From Thioclava marina (GTDB lineage Bacteria; Pseudomonadota; Alphaproteobacteria; Rhodobacterales; Rhodobacteraceae): DNA of 64,000 bases. Both the position numbers and the translations under genes were made by a program. Below are positions 51,110 to 61,454 of the stretch, piece by piece. The notes below the pieces were generated by a model, which was given only the letters and a program-made list of their open reading frames with translations, was not told the DNA's origin and ran no database searches. The stretch covers positions 1,860,001 through 1,924,000 of the forward strand of contig NZ_MPZS01000001.1 of assembly GCF_002020135.1 (NCBI RefSeq). The letters run 5' to 3'. Numbering within the stretch: position 1 is the first letter of the stretch; the number at the start of each line of letters is the position of its first letter.

Positions 51110-52239
51110 TCCTGACGGCTGCGCGCGTTTTCGACGGCACAGCTTTCCATGAAAACCATGCCATCGTGCTGGAACAGGGTCGAATTTCGGCGCTCTGCCC
51201 GATCGCGGAGCTGCCCGAGGGCCAAGTGATCGAACTCCCCGGCGGCACGCTCGCGCCGGGCCTTGTCGATTTGCAGGTGAATGGCGGCGGTGGCGTGATG
51301 CTCGACGGGCACGCAACGCTCGACACACTCGCGACGATCTGCGCGGCGCACGCTCGGCTTGGGGCAACGACGATCCTGCCCACGCTGATTACCGACACCC
51401 GCGCCTCGACCCAGACCGTGCTGGCCGCAGGAATCGCCGCGGTGTCGCGGGTGCCGGGGTTTGGCGGGCTGCATCTCGAAGGCCCGCATCTCGACCCCAA
51501 GCGCCCCGGCTGCCACCCGTCTGACCGCATTCGTCCGATGGACCAGGACGACATCGAGACGCTGCTGGAGGCCAAGACCGGCCTGCCCGCGCTGATCGTC
51601 ACCCTCTCGCCCGCCAACGCCACGCCCGAACAGATCGCGCGCCTGTCCGAGGCCGGGATCGCGGTCAGCCTCGGCCATTCCGAATGCACGTTCGATCAGG
51701 CTCAAGAGGCCATCGCCGCAGGCGCGCGCATGGTCACGCATCTCTTCAACGCTATGAGCCAGCTTGGCAGCCGCGAACCGGGGCTGGTCGGCGGCGCCCT
51801 CGCGACCCCGGTCTCAACCGGCCTCATTGCAGACGGAATCCATGTCCACCCCGAGTCGATTCGGCTGGCATTGGCCGCGAAACGACAGGGCGAGATCTTC
51901 CTCGTCTCCGATGCGATGGCCTGCGCGGGCTCGGACCTGACCGAATTCACCCTCGCCGGCCGCCGCATCCTGCGCTGCGACGGCGCGCTGCGGCTGGAGG
52001 ATGGCACACTTGCGGGCGCCGATCTGTCATTGCCTCAGGCTGTGCGCTTCATGATCGAGACGGTCGGCGTCACCCCGGAACAGGCGCTCGCCATGGCGAC
52101 CCGCATCCCGGCCGAGGCCATCGGTGCGCCCGTGGGCCGGATCGCGCCGGGCCTTGTCGGGGATCTGGTGCATCTCGATGAAGATTGGCGCCTGACCGAG
52201 GTCTGGCAGGGCGGTCAGGCGAAGTCCCCGATCGCGTAG
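51097..52239 (+). CDS. nagA: N-acetylglucosamine-6-phosphate deacetylase
   Basis: 380 residues, starting at TTG with ATGGAGGATG upstream. The amidohydrolase fold is visible in LAPGLVDLQVNGGGGVMLDG, HLEGPHLDPKRPGCHP (metal-binding Glu/His), VSLGHSECTFDQA, HLFNAMSQLGSREPGLVG and VSDAMACAGSDL with the catalytic Asp. It deacetylates GlcNAc-6-P for entry to glycolysis or peptidoglycan recycling. The gene ends four bases before the serB stop. No nagB is in the window. Confidence 0.95.
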   Translation: MDRLILTAARVFDGTAFHENHAIVLEQGRISALCPIAELPEGQVIELPGGTLAPGLVDLQVNGGGGVMLDGHATLDTLATICAAHARLGATTILPTLITDTRASTQTVLAAGIAAVSRVPGFGGLHLEGPHLDPKRPGCHPSDRIRPMDQDDIETLLEAKTGLPALIVTLSPANATPEQIARLSEAGIAVSLGHSECTFDQAQEAIAAGARMVTHLFNAMSQLGSREPGLVGGALATPVSTGLIADGIHVHPESIRLALAAKRQGEIFLVSDAMACAGSDLTEFTLAGRRILRCDGALRLEDGTLAGADLSLPQAVRFMIETVGVTPEQALAMATRIPAEAIGAPVGRIAPGLVGDLVHLDEDWRLTEVWQGGQAKSPIA

Positions 52240-52243
52240 GCGA

Positions 52244-53116
52244 TCAAGCGAAATCCTCGACCGCGTAGCCCTGGATGTAGAGCAGCGCGCTCAGATCACC
52301 GAAGTTGATCCGGATGTCGCATTCCGCGGCGACCGAGGGTTTGGCATGCAGCGCCACGCCCGCCCCGGCGAGCTTGAGCATGCCGAGATCGTTCGCCCCG
52401 TCGCCCACGGCCATCACCTGCGCATGATCAAGCTTCAGCATTTCCGAGATTTCCAGCAAAGCCTGAACCTTGGCCTCGCGCCCGAGGATCGGCTGCGAGG
52501 GCACGCCGGTCAGCTTGCCTTCCTCGACCAGCAGCAGGTTCGCGCGGTTTTCATCAAAGCCCAGCGTCTCGGCGACATAGCCGGTGAACGCCGTGAACCC
52601 GCCCGAGACCAGCGCGCAATAGGCCCCGTTCGCCTTCATCGTCGCGATCAGGTCATGCCCACCCGGCATGAAGGTGATACGTTCCTCGATCACCCGCGCG
52701 ATGACTCCCTCGGGCAGCCCCTTGAGCAGACCGACCCGCTCGGTCAAGGCGCCCTCGAAATCCAGCTCGCCATTCATCGCCCGCGCGGTGATCTCCTTCA
52801 CGCGCTCTCCCACGCCCGCTACATCGGCCAGCTCGTCGATGCATTCCTGCTGGATCATCGTCGAATCCATATCCGCCAGCAGCATCTGTTTGCGCCGCCC
52901 TTCACTGGGCTGCACCACCAGATCGACGCCGAGCCCCTGAAGCCCTTCCCAGGCCTCCCAGCGATTCGACGGCACCTGTTCGACGCTGAACTCCGCCGCG
53001 ACATTCGGGTTGAGCCAGCGCGCATCGCCCCCGCCCCAGGCGCCGCACAGCGCATCGAGCGTGGCCTGATCCAGGTTGGCCTCTTTCGGGTCGGCGATCA
53101 GCGTGGCGGTAAACAT
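52244..53116 (-). CDS. serB: Phosphoserine phosphatase
   Basis: 290 residues. An N-terminal ACT-like domain (1-75) precedes the HAD phosphatase domain with DxDxT as LADMDSTMIQQE (Asp82, Asp84), the ALVSGGFTAF motif, and MAVGDGANDLGMLKLAG. It makes L-serine from phosphoserine. AAGGAGCGCGC precedes the ATG. It is divergent from serC-serA, so all three steps of serine synthesis meet here. Confidence 0.97.
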   Translation of the reverse strand: MFTATLIADPKEANLDQATLDALCGAWGGGDARWLNPNVAAEFSVEQVPSNRWEAWEGLQGLGVDLVVQPSEGRRKQMLLADMDSTMIQQECIDELADVAGVGERVKEITARAMNGELDFEGALTERVGLLKGLPEGVIARVIEERITFMPGGHDLIATMKANGAYCALVSGGFTAFTGYVAETLGFDENRANLLLVEEGKLTGVPSQPILGREAKVQALLEISEMLKLDHAQVMAVGDGANDLGMLKLAGAGVALHAKPSVAAECDIRINFGDLSALLYIQGYAVEDFA

Positions 53117-53219
53117 GCGCGCTCCTTGAGGAAAGTCCGTGGAAATGTCGGTTCCGTGACCTGATGCGGCGCATTAGACCAAAAATTTCCCTTGCGCCAG
53201 AGCGGGCGCGGGCGTAATG

Positions 53220-53275
53220 GCGGCGGTGGGACACCCTTCCCCAACGAAGGGCGCTTATCTGGAAGGATACCAGCA
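53220..53275 (+). promoter_or_regulatory. Structured serC leader (serC RNA motif candidate)
   Basis: Directly before the serC ATG, CCCTTC (53234-53239) pairs with GAAGGG (53246-53251) around a six-base loop. CTGG (53259-53262) then pairs with CCAG (53270-53273) around AAGGATA, which puts the Shine-Dalgarno sequence in a hairpin loop. Alphaproteobacteria are known to carry a conserved 'serC' RNA element at this place; the GCGCTTATCTGG and CCAGC parts fit my memory of it. Not verified against the covariance model. Confidence 0.6.
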
Positions 53276-54421
<1,146 letters not shown>

Positions 54422-54432
54422 TCTGAAAACAG

Positions 54433-54459
54433 AGACGGCGGGCCGCGCGGCCCGTCTTT
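54433..54459 (+). terminator. Weak hairpin between serC and serA
   Basis: GGGCC-GCGC-GGCCC (54440-54453) is extended by AGAC / GTCT across a three-base bulge and followed by only TT. It may attenuate read-through into serA or protect the 3' end of serC RNA. Confidence 0.45.
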
Positions 54460-54493
54460 CCCCGATTTTCTGAAAATTCAAGGAGCCCCGAAA

Positions 54494-56089
54494 ATGGCGC
54501 CCAAAGTTCTCGTCTCCGACAGCCTCTCCGAAACCGCTGTCCAGATCTTCCGCGACCGTGGCATCGAGGTCGATTTCGAACCCAAGCTCGGCAAGGATAA
54601 GGAAAAGCTCGCCGAGGTGATCGGCAAGTATGACGGTCTCGCGATCCGCTCGGCCACCAAGGTCACCGCGAAGCTGCTCGAAAACGCGACCAACCTGAAG
54701 GTTGTCGGCCGCGCCGGTATCGGCACCGACAACGTCGACAAGGAAGCGGCCTCGAAAAAAGGCGTGATCGTCATGAACACGCCCTTCGGCAACATGATCA
54801 CCACCGCCGAGCATGCCATCGCGATGATGTTCGCGGTCGCCCGCCAGATCCCCGAAGCCGATGCCTCGACGCAGGCCGGCAAGTGGGAAAAGTCGAAATT
54901 CATGGGGGTCGAGCTGACCGCAAAGACCCTCGGCGTGATCGGCGCGGGCAATATCGGCGGCATCGTCTGCGACCGCGCGCGTGGCCTGAAGATGAAGGTC
55001 ATCGCCTATGATCCCTTCCTCGGCGAAGAGAAGGCCGCGAATATGGGCGTGGAAAAGGTCGAACTCGACGAGCTGCTCAAGCGCGCCGATTTCATCACGC
55101 TGCACGTGCCGCTCACCGACTCGACCCGCAACATCCTGTCGCGCGAAAACCTGCAGAAGACCAAGCCGGGTGTCCGCATCATCAACTGCGCCCGTGGCGG
55201 TCTGGTGGACGAGCAAGCGCTGGCCGATCTCATCAAGTCGGGCCATGTCGCGGGCGCTGCCTTCGACGTGTTCTCGGTAGAGCCCGCCACCGAAAACCCG
55301 CTCTTCGGTCTGCCGAACGTGGTCTGCACCCCGCACCTCGGCGCCTCGACGACCGAGGCACAGGAGAACGTGGCGCTGCAAGTGGCCGAGCAGATGTCGA
55401 ACTACCTGCTCGACGGCGCGGTCGAGAATGCGCTCAACATGCCTTCGATGACCGCTGAAGAAGCGAAGGTAATGGGCCCGTGGGTGAAACTCGCCCAGCA
55501 CCTCGGCGGCTTCATCGGCCAGATGACCGACGACGCGATCAAGGCGATCAACATCACCTTCGACGGCGTGGCCTCGGAAATGAACCTCAAGGCGCTCGAC
55601 GCCGCGGTGGTCTCGGGCATCCTGAAAGCGTCGCAGCCCGACGTGAACATGGTGTCTGCCCCGGTCATCGCGAAAGAGCGTGGCATCCAGATCTCGACCA
55701 CCTCGCAGGATCAGACCGGCGTCTTTGAAGGCTACATCAAGGTCACCGTCGTGTCGGAAAGCAAGGAGCGTTCGATCGCGGGCACCGTGTTCTCGGATGG
55801 CAAGCCGCGCTTCATCCAGATCAAGGGCATCAATATCGACGCCGAAGTGGGCGAGCACATGCTCTACACCACCAACGAGGACGTGCCCGGCATCATCGGC
55901 AAGCTCGGCACCGTTCTGGGCGAGCATGGCGTGAACCTCGCGAACTTCACCCTTGGTCGCTCGAAGCAGGGCGGTGAGGCGATCGCGATTGCCTATGTCG
56001 ATGACGTGGTTTCGCCCGAGGTGGTGAAAGCCCTCAAGGAAAGCGGCAACTTCAAGCAGGTGAAGCCGCTGGAATTCACCCTCGGCTGA
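54494..56089 (+). CDS. serA: D-3-phosphoglycerate dehydrogenase
   Basis: 531 residues, the long SerA form. The NAD domain carries TLGVIGAGNIGGIVCDRARG and ARGGLVDEQALADL, with the catalytic Arg/Glu/His set spread over NCARGG, DVFSVEP and TPHLGASTTEAQENV. An allosteric substrate-binding (intervening) domain (about 320-450) and a C-terminal ACT domain (DVPGIIGKLGTVLGEHGVNL) follow; the ACT domain senses serine in this form. AGGAGC precedes the ATG. It starts 72 bases after serC. Confidence 0.98.
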   Translation: MAPKVLVSDSLSETAVQIFRDRGIEVDFEPKLGKDKEKLAEVIGKYDGLAIRSATKVTAKLLENATNLKVVGRAGIGTDNVDKEAASKKGVIVMNTPFGNMITTAEHAIAMMFAVARQIPEADASTQAGKWEKSKFMGVELTAKTLGVIGAGNIGGIVCDRARGLKMKVIAYDPFLGEEKAANMGVEKVELDELLKRADFITLHVPLTDSTRNILSRENLQKTKPGVRIINCARGGLVDEQALADLIKSGHVAGAAFDVFSVEPATENPLFGLPNVVCTPHLGASTTEAQENVALQVAEQMSNYLLDGAVENALNMPSMTAEEAKVMGPWVKLAQHLGGFIGQMTDDAIKAINITFDGVASEMNLKALDAAVVSGILKASQPDVNMVSAPVIAKERGIQISTTSQDQTGVFEGYIKVTVVSESKERSIAGTVFSDGKPRFIQIKGINIDAEVGEHMLYTTNEDVPGIIGKLGTVLGEHGVNLANFTLGRSKQGGEAIAIAYVDDVVSPEVVKALKESGNFKQVKPLEFTLG

Positions 56090-56110
56090 TCTAGCTGAGG
56101 CCGGACACAG

Positions 56111-56138
56111 GGCCCTCCGCACCTGCGGGGGGCCTTTT
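56111..56138 (+). terminator. Intrinsic terminator after serA
   Basis: GGCCC-TCCGCA and TGCGGGGGGCC form a GC-rich stem with a two-base bulge and a tiny CC loop, then TTTT at 56135-56138. It lies 22 bases after the serA stop and ends the ser unit. Confidence 0.8.
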
Positions 56139-56154
56139 ACATTCGGGGATCAAG

Positions 56155-56889
56155 ATGCGGACCTATGCGATCGGAGACATTCACGGCCATCTGGCGAAAC
56201 TGCGCGGCGCCCATGCGTTGATCGCAGCGGATCGCGCGGCCTGCGGCGATCAGGAGGCCCCGATCGTGCATGTGGGGGATCTCGTCGATCGCGGCCCGGA
56301 ATCTGCGGGCGTGATCGACTATCTGATGAGCGGTCAGACGCGGGGCGAAGACTGGATCGTCCTGCGCGGCAATCACGACCGGATGTTCCTGGGCTTTCTC
56401 GACGATCCCTTCACCGAGGATCACCTGCTCAGCTCCGAGGTCTCCTATCTCAACCCGCGTGTGGGCGGCGAGGCGACGCTCGAAAGTTACGGCATCGCGG
56501 ATGCGTTTTCCCGCCCGCTGGCAGAGATCGCGTCCGAACTCGGCGCCATCCCGCGGGCCCATCGCGACTGGCTCGCCTCCCAGCCCGCGTATTTCACCCG
56601 CGGCGAAGCGATCTTCGTGCATGCGGGGCTGCGTCCCGGTATCCCGCTCGAAGATCAGGTCGAGGATGATCTGCTGTGGATCCGCAAGCCTTTCCTGACC
56701 GACCCGCGCGATCACGGCGCGCTCGTCGTGCACGGTCACACCAATATCGAGGCGGCCACCCATTACGGTAACCGCCTCAATCTCGATTCCGGCGCGGGCT
56801 ATGGCCGCCCGCTTTCGACCGTGGTGATCGAGGGCCGCGACGCATGGCTGCTCACACCCGAGGGCCGGGCGGAGCTGCCACGCGGCTGA
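56155..56889 (+). CDS. PP2B-like metallophosphatase (serine/threonine or bis(5'-nucleosyl)-tetraphosphate type)
   Basis: 244 residues. All calcineurin-like metal motifs are present: AIGDIHGHLAKL at 5-16, HVGDLVDRGPES at about 41-52, VLRGNHDRMFL, VHAGLRPG and VVHGHTN. It is a cytoplasmic phosphatase similar to the PrpA/PrpB group; whether it acts on phosphoproteins or Ap4A is not determinable. The ATG is 17 bases after the serA terminator and has GGGG upstream. It ends three bases before the convergent MBL gene. Confidence 0.9.
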   Translation: MRTYAIGDIHGHLAKLRGAHALIAADRAACGDQEAPIVHVGDLVDRGPESAGVIDYLMSGQTRGEDWIVLRGNHDRMFLGFLDDPFTEDHLLSSEVSYLNPRVGGEATLESYGIADAFSRPLAEIASELGAIPRAHRDWLASQPAYFTRGEAIFVHAGLRPGIPLEDQVEDDLLWIRKPFLTDPRDHGALVVHGHTNIEAATHYGNRLNLDSGAGYGRPLSTVVIEGRDAWLLTPEGRAELPRG

Positions 56890-56892
56890 ACC

Positions 56893-57765
56893 TCAGCGCG
56901 GCTCGAAATAGTCGAGCGGGATCTTGAGGTAGGACCGCCCGTTGCCTTCCGCCTCGGGCTTGCGACCGCCACGGATATTCACCTGTAGCGCGGCCAGCAT
57001 CAGTTTCGGCAGCGGCAGAGTCGCATCGCGCGCCTCGCGGGTGGCGATGAATTCCTCGCGGCTGACCCCGTCCTTCACATGCTTGTTGTGCGCGCGGTGC
57101 TCGGCCACCGTCGCCTCGCAACGCGGCTCTTCCCCCTCGCCGGGATAATCGTGACCGATGAACAGCCGCGTGTCGGCTGGCAGATCGAGGATTGCGCGCA
57201 CCGAATCCCACAGCTCGGCCGCCGAGCCTCCGGGGAAATCTGCGCGGCTCGTGCCGCTTTCGGGCATCATCAGCGTGTCATGCACGAAGGCCGCATCGCC
57301 CACGACATAGGTGATCGAGGCCAGAGTATGACCGGTCGAAAGCATCACCCGAACATCGAGATTGCCGATCTTGAAGGTTTCGCCCTCGGCAAAGAGGTGA
57401 TCCCACTGGCTGCCATCCTGCGGCAGATCGGGCGTGTCGTAGATCCCGGCCCAGAGGCTCTGCACCTTGCGCACGCGCTCGCCGATCCCGCGCCTGGCGC
57501 CCAGCTTTTCGGCCAGCCAGACGGCAGAGGAGAAGTGATCGGCATGCGGATGCGTATCGAGCACCCATTCCACCTCGATCCCGGTCTCGCGGATGTAATC
57601 GAGGATCTTCTCGGCATTTCCATAGCCCGTGGCTCCCGCTTGGTGATCGTAATCCCAGACCGGATCGACCACGGCGCCCTTCATCGTCTCGGGGTCGTGG
57701 AAGACATATTGCCAGCTTCCGGTGGGCTTGTCCCAGAATCCCTTCACAATCGGGTTCGCGCTCAT
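56893..57765 (-). CDS. MBL-fold hydrolase, ETHE1-like persulfide dioxygenase candidate
   Basis: 290 residues. The metallo-beta-lactamase motif is DTHPHADHFSSAVWLAEKLG, with further ligands in LSTGHTLASITYVVGD, VHDTLMMPESGTSRADFPGG and FIGHDYPG. The SGTSRADFPGG segment is typical of ETHE1/persulfide dioxygenases rather than of glyoxalase II. Such enzymes oxidise glutathione persulfide to sulfite. AGGAGAG precedes the chosen ATG; ten upstream codons are optional. It is divergent from the thiolase gene. Confidence 0.85.
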   Translation of the reverse strand: MSANPIVKGFWDKPTGSWQYVFHDPETMKGAVVDPVWDYDHQAGATGYGNAEKILDYIRETGIEVEWVLDTHPHADHFSSAVWLAEKLGARRGIGERVRKVQSLWAGIYDTPDLPQDGSQWDHLFAEGETFKIGNLDVRVMLSTGHTLASITYVVGDAAFVHDTLMMPESGTSRADFPGGSAAELWDSVRAILDLPADTRLFIGHDYPGEGEEPRCEATVAEHRAHNKHVKDGVSREEFIATREARDATLPLPKLMLAALQVNIRGGRKPEAEGNGRSYLKIPLDYFEPR

Positions 57766-57930
57766 TTCTCTCTCCTGTCTCACATTCGTCTTCATGAATG
57801 TGTTTGCGACCTCTCCTGTTTCAACCCCACCTGAGGGCGTTTATGACGTGTCGTCATTATGACGCAGTCGTGCTGGCCCGGGCTCCACCAAGGGATTACG
57901 CTCCCGCTCAAAGTAACCATGGAGGCCCCC

Positions 57931-59106
57931 ATGACTGGCATCGTCATTCTTTCCGGCACCCGCACGCCCATCGGTACATTCGGCGGATCGCTCTCGGGTT
58001 TCGCACCCATCGACCTCGCCACCCTCGTCTCGAAAGAGGCGATCGCCCGCGCCGGCATCGCCCCCGAAAAGATCGACCAGGTCGTCTTCGGGCACATCAT
58101 CAACACCGAGCCGCGCGACATGTATCTCAGCCGCGTCGCCGCCGTGCAGGCGGGCGTTCCGGTCGGCACGCCCGCAATGAACGTGAACCGCCTGTGTGGC
58201 TCGGGTGTTCAGGCGGTGGTCTCGGCGGCGCAGATGCTGATGCTCGGCGATGGCGATTTCGCCCTCGCGGGCGGCTGCGACGTGATGAGCAAATCGCCCT
58301 ATATCGTGCCCGCTGCGCGCTTCGGCCAGAAGATGGGCGACACGCGGATGCTCGACATGATGACCGGCGCGCTGTCGTGCCCCTTCGGCACTGGCCATAT
58401 GGGTGTCACCGCCGAAAACGTGGCTGCGGAGTGCACCATCTCGCGTGAGGATCAGGACGCCTTCGCGATGGAAAGCCAGGAACGCGCGGCCAAGGCGATC
58501 GCCGCGGGTCACTTCAAGGACGAGATCACCCCGGTCGAGATCACCTCGCGCAAGGGCACCGTCGTCTTCGACACCGACGAGCATCCCAAGGCGACCAGCC
58601 TCGAGAAACTCGCAACCCTCAAGCCCGTCTTCCAGAAGGACGGCTCGGTCACCGCCGGCAACGCTTCGGGCATCAACGACGGCGCGGCCGCGCTTGTCAT
58701 TGCACGCGAAGAGGCTGCCGCCGCGGCTGGGCTGAAGGCGCGCGCCAAGATCACCGGCTACGCCATCGCGGGCGTGCGCCCCGAGGTGATGGGTCTCGGC
58801 CCGATCCCCGCCGTTCGTGCGCTCCTCGAGAAAACCGGCCTTTCGGCTGCGGATTTCGACTGGATCGAGAGCAACGAGGCCTTTGCGGCGCAGGCTCTCG
58901 CGGTTTCGCGCGAACTCGGCCTCGACCCGGCCAAGGTCAACCCCGATGGCGGCGCCATCGCGCTTGGTCACCCGATCGGCGCCACCGGCGCGATTCTGAT
59001 CGTGAAGGCGATGCATGCGCTCGAGCGCACCGGCGGCAAGCGCGCGCTGGTGACCATGTGCATCGGCGGCGGCCAGGGCATCGCAATCGCGATCGAGCTG
59101 GCCTGA
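57931..59106 (+). CDS. Acetyl-CoA acyltransferase (beta-ketothiolase)
   Basis: 391 residues. Thiolase motifs are complete: catalytic Cys89 in [43 protein letters not shown] with the catalytic His, and MCIGGGQG with the second Cys. It could serve fatty-acid oxidation, branched-chain or polyhydroxybutyrate metabolism; the closest relatives are BktB-type. GGAGG is five bases before the chosen ATG; the frame is open a further 24 codons. A hairpin follows the stop. Confidence 0.94.
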   Translation: MTGIVILSGTRTPIGTFGGSLSGFAPIDLATLVSKEAIARAGIAPEKIDQVVFGHIINTEPRDMYLSRVAAVQAGVPVGTPAMNVNRLCGSGVQAVVSAAQMLMLGDGDFALAGGCDVMSKSPYIVPAARFGQKMGDTRMLDMMTGALSCPFGTGHMGVTAENVAAECTISREDQDAFAMESQERAAKAIAAGHFKDEITPVEITSRKGTVVFDTDEHPKATSLEKLATLKPVFQKDGSVTAGNASGINDGAAALVIAREEAAAAAGLKARAKITGYAIAGVRPEVMGLGPIPAVRALLEKTGLSAADFDWIESNEAFAAQALAVSRELGLDPAKVNPDGGAIALGHPIGATGAILIVKAMHALERTGGKRALVTMCIGGGQGIAIAIELA

Positions 59107-59112
59107 CCCGGC

Positions 59113-59151
59113 GGCGGGAGAAAGATCGGATTTTCACAATTTTCTCCCGCC
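59113..59151 (+). terminator. Long hairpin after the thiolase gene
   Basis: GGCGGGAGAAA (59113-59123) pairs perfectly with TTTCTCCCGCC (59141-59151) around a 17-base loop. No T-run follows on the plus strand, so it may be a non-canonical terminator or an RNA-stabilising 3' end. Confidence 0.55.
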
Positions 59152-59234
59152 CACCTCCCCATCGCGGTTAAGCGGCTGTTCATGCGGCTCTGCCAACCTG
59201 CCTGCCGAAAGATTTTCGGGGGCAATCGGGCGGC

Positions 59235-61454
59235 ATGCATGCGACGATCGCGAATAAACTCGCTCAGGAGCGACGCTCACGACTGGCCGCAGAGAAACTT
59301 CTGGAGCAAAAAAGCCGGGAGCTTTTCGCAGCCAATCAAAAGCTCGCGCTGCATGCGCGCATGCTCTCCGATCAGATCGTCGAACAGCGCGAGGGGCTCG
59401 CCCGGGCCTTGTCAGAACGCGCCAGCCTGATCGGCGAAAATGACCGCGTCCGCACCGATCTCGAACGCGCCAATTCGTTGGTAATGATCGCGCAGCGCCG
59501 GCTTTGGGATGCGGTCGACGCGATCTCGGACGGGTTCGCGGTCTATGACAGCGAGTTGCGCCTCGTTGCCGCCAACCATGTCTATCTCTCCTTTTTCGTG
59601 GGGGAGATCCCGATCGGCCCGGGCATTTCCTATGATGAGGTCACGCGCATCGCGGCGGATCGCGGCCTTTTCGACCTGCAAGGCCGCGACCCGCTCGACT
59701 GGCATTTCGAAATGAGCGAGCGGATCCGCCGCAGGGAAATCCCCCCGCTCGAGATCCAGACCCGTGACGGCCGCTGGTTTCGCATCAACAACCGCTGGGG
59801 TGCGCAGGGCGATCTGGTCACCTATGCGCAGGACATCTCCGACGCGGTCCGCCGCGAGGAAGACCTGCGCGAGGCACGCGACCGCGCAGAGGCTGCCAGT
59901 CGTGTGAAATCCGCCTTCCTGGCCAATATGAGCCACGAGATCCGCACCCCTATGAACGGTGTCGTGGGCATGGCGGATCTGCTCGCCGAAACCGACCTGA
60001 CCGAGGAGCAACGCCTCTACGCCGATACGATCCGCTCCTCGGGCGAGGCGCTTCTGACCATCATCAATGATGTGCTCGACTATTCCAAGATCGAGGCAGA
60101 GCGGATGCGCCTCTACCCCGAGCCCTTCGATCTCGAACGCTGCCTGCACGAGATCATGGTGCTGCTGCAGCCCGGCACGAAGGATCGCGCGGTGAAACTG
60201 CTCGTGGATTACGACCTCTTCCTGCCCACCCGCTTCATCGGCGATCCCGGCCGTATGCGTCAGATCCTCACCAACCTGCTCGGGAACGCTGTGAAATTCA
60301 CGCAAGCCGGTCATGTTCTCGCCCGCGTCGTCGGCTTCGAGCGCGACGCAGGCCGATACGAGCTCCACATCACGGTCGAGGATACCGGGATCGGCATTGC
60401 GCCCGAGCTGCTCGAACATGTCTTTGGCGAGTTCAATCAGGTCGAGGCGGAATCGAACCGCAAGTTCGAGGGGACTGGGCTGGGCCTTGCGATCACCCAT
60501 CGCCTCGTGCAGCTGATGGGCGGAGAGGTCTGGGTCGACAGCGCGCCGGGGGAGGGGTCGTGTTTCGGCTTCAAGCTCACCTTGCCGCGCGCCGAACCCG
60601 CGACCCCAATCGACGCGCCGTGCCCGCCGATCACCCTGCGCACGGCCCTCGTGGTCGACGATCTTTTCGTCAACCGGGTCATCCTCGAGCGCCAGTTGCG
60701 GACCTACGGGCTCGACGTCACGCTTTGCCGCACCACCGAAGAGGCCTTGCGGGTGCTCGGCGACGGGGCGAAATGCGACGTCATCCTCACCGATCACCGC
60801 CTGCCCTCGCTTGACGGGATCGCCTTCGCCCAAAGCCTGAGCGCCTCCGGCTACGACGTGCCGATCCTGCTGATCAGCTCCGATCCCGAGCTGGCAGGCG
60901 CGGTGCAGCTCCCCGAAATCGCGGGCTGCCTGCAAAAGCCGGTGCTGCGATCAGAGCTGTTTCGCGCCCTGCAAGACCTCTCGCGGCGCAGCTTGCCTGA
61001 CCCTGCCGCATTGCCCGATCCGCCGCCCGCATCCGACCCGCCGGCCCGCCAGATGCGCGTGCTCGCCGCCGAGGACAATCGCACCAACCAGCTCGTCTTT
61101 TCCAAGATGGTGAAGGATCTCGATATCGAGCTGCGCTTCGCCAACAACGGGCGTGAGGCGGTCGAGATCTGGCGGGATTTTGTCCCGGACCTGATCTTCA
61201 TGGATATATCGATGCCGGAAATGGACGGGCGTGAAGCTACCCGCGCGATCCGCGCGGCGGAGGGGCCGGGGGCGCATGTGCCGATCTGTGCGCTCACCGC
61301 CCACGCGATGGACGGCGACAGCGAGTCGATCTTTGCCGCAGGGATCGACCACTACCTCACGAAGCCGCTGAAGAAGCCATTGATCGCAGAGCGGATCGGC
61401 GCCTCCGCTCACGGTCACATCCGCTCCCCGCTACCCGCAGCGGATCAGCGATAG
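59235..61454 (+). CDS. Soluble hybrid sensor histidine kinase with two receiver domains
   Basis: 739 residues without a transmembrane helix. Order: an N-terminal coiled coil (about 8-80), a PAS domain (about 88-205, ending TYAQDISDAVRREE), HisKA with His234 (FLANMSHEIRTPMNGVVGMA), HATPase (LLGNAVKFTQAGH, DTGIGI, GTGLGLAI), a first receiver (about 485-605, DVILTDHRLPSLDG and LQKP) and a second (about 613-735, AEDNRTNQLVF, LIFMDISMPEMDG, YLTKPLKK). Both receivers keep the Asp and Lys. The N-terminus resembles cytosolic hybrids that sense redox or ligands through PAS. The 3' end overlaps recQ by ten bases. Confidence 0.94.
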   Translation: MHATIANKLAQERRSRLAAEKLLEQKSRELFAANQKLALHARMLSDQIVEQREGLARALSERASLIGENDRVRTDLERANSLVMIAQRRLWDAVDAISDGFAVYDSELRLVAANHVYLSFFVGEIPIGPGISYDEVTRIAADRGLFDLQGRDPLDWHFEMSERIRRREIPPLEIQTRDGRWFRINNRWGAQGDLVTYAQDISDAVRREEDLREARDRAEAASRVKSAFLANMSHEIRTPMNGVVGMADLLAETDLTEEQRLYADTIRSSGEALLTIINDVLDYSKIEAERMRLYPEPFDLERCLHEIMVLLQPGTKDRAVKLLVDYDLFLPTRFIGDPGRMRQILTNLLGNAVKFTQAGHVLARVVGFERDAGRYELHITVEDTGIGIAPELLEHVFGEFNQVEAESNRKFEGTGLGLAITHRLVQLMGGEVWVDSAPGEGSCFGFKLTLPRAEPATPIDAPCPPITLRTALVVDDLFVNRVILERQLRTYGLDVTLCRTTEEALRVLGDGAKCDVILTDHRLPSLDGIAFAQSLSASGYDVPILLISSDPELAGAVQLPEIAGCLQKPVLRSELFRALQDLSRRSLPDPAALPDPPPASDPPARQMRVLAAEDNRTNQLVFSKMVKDLDIELRFANNGREAVEIWRDFVPDLIFMDISMPEMDGREATRAIRAAEGPGAHVPICALTAHAMDGDSESIFAAGIDHYLTKPLKKPLIAERIGASAHGHIRSPLPAADQR

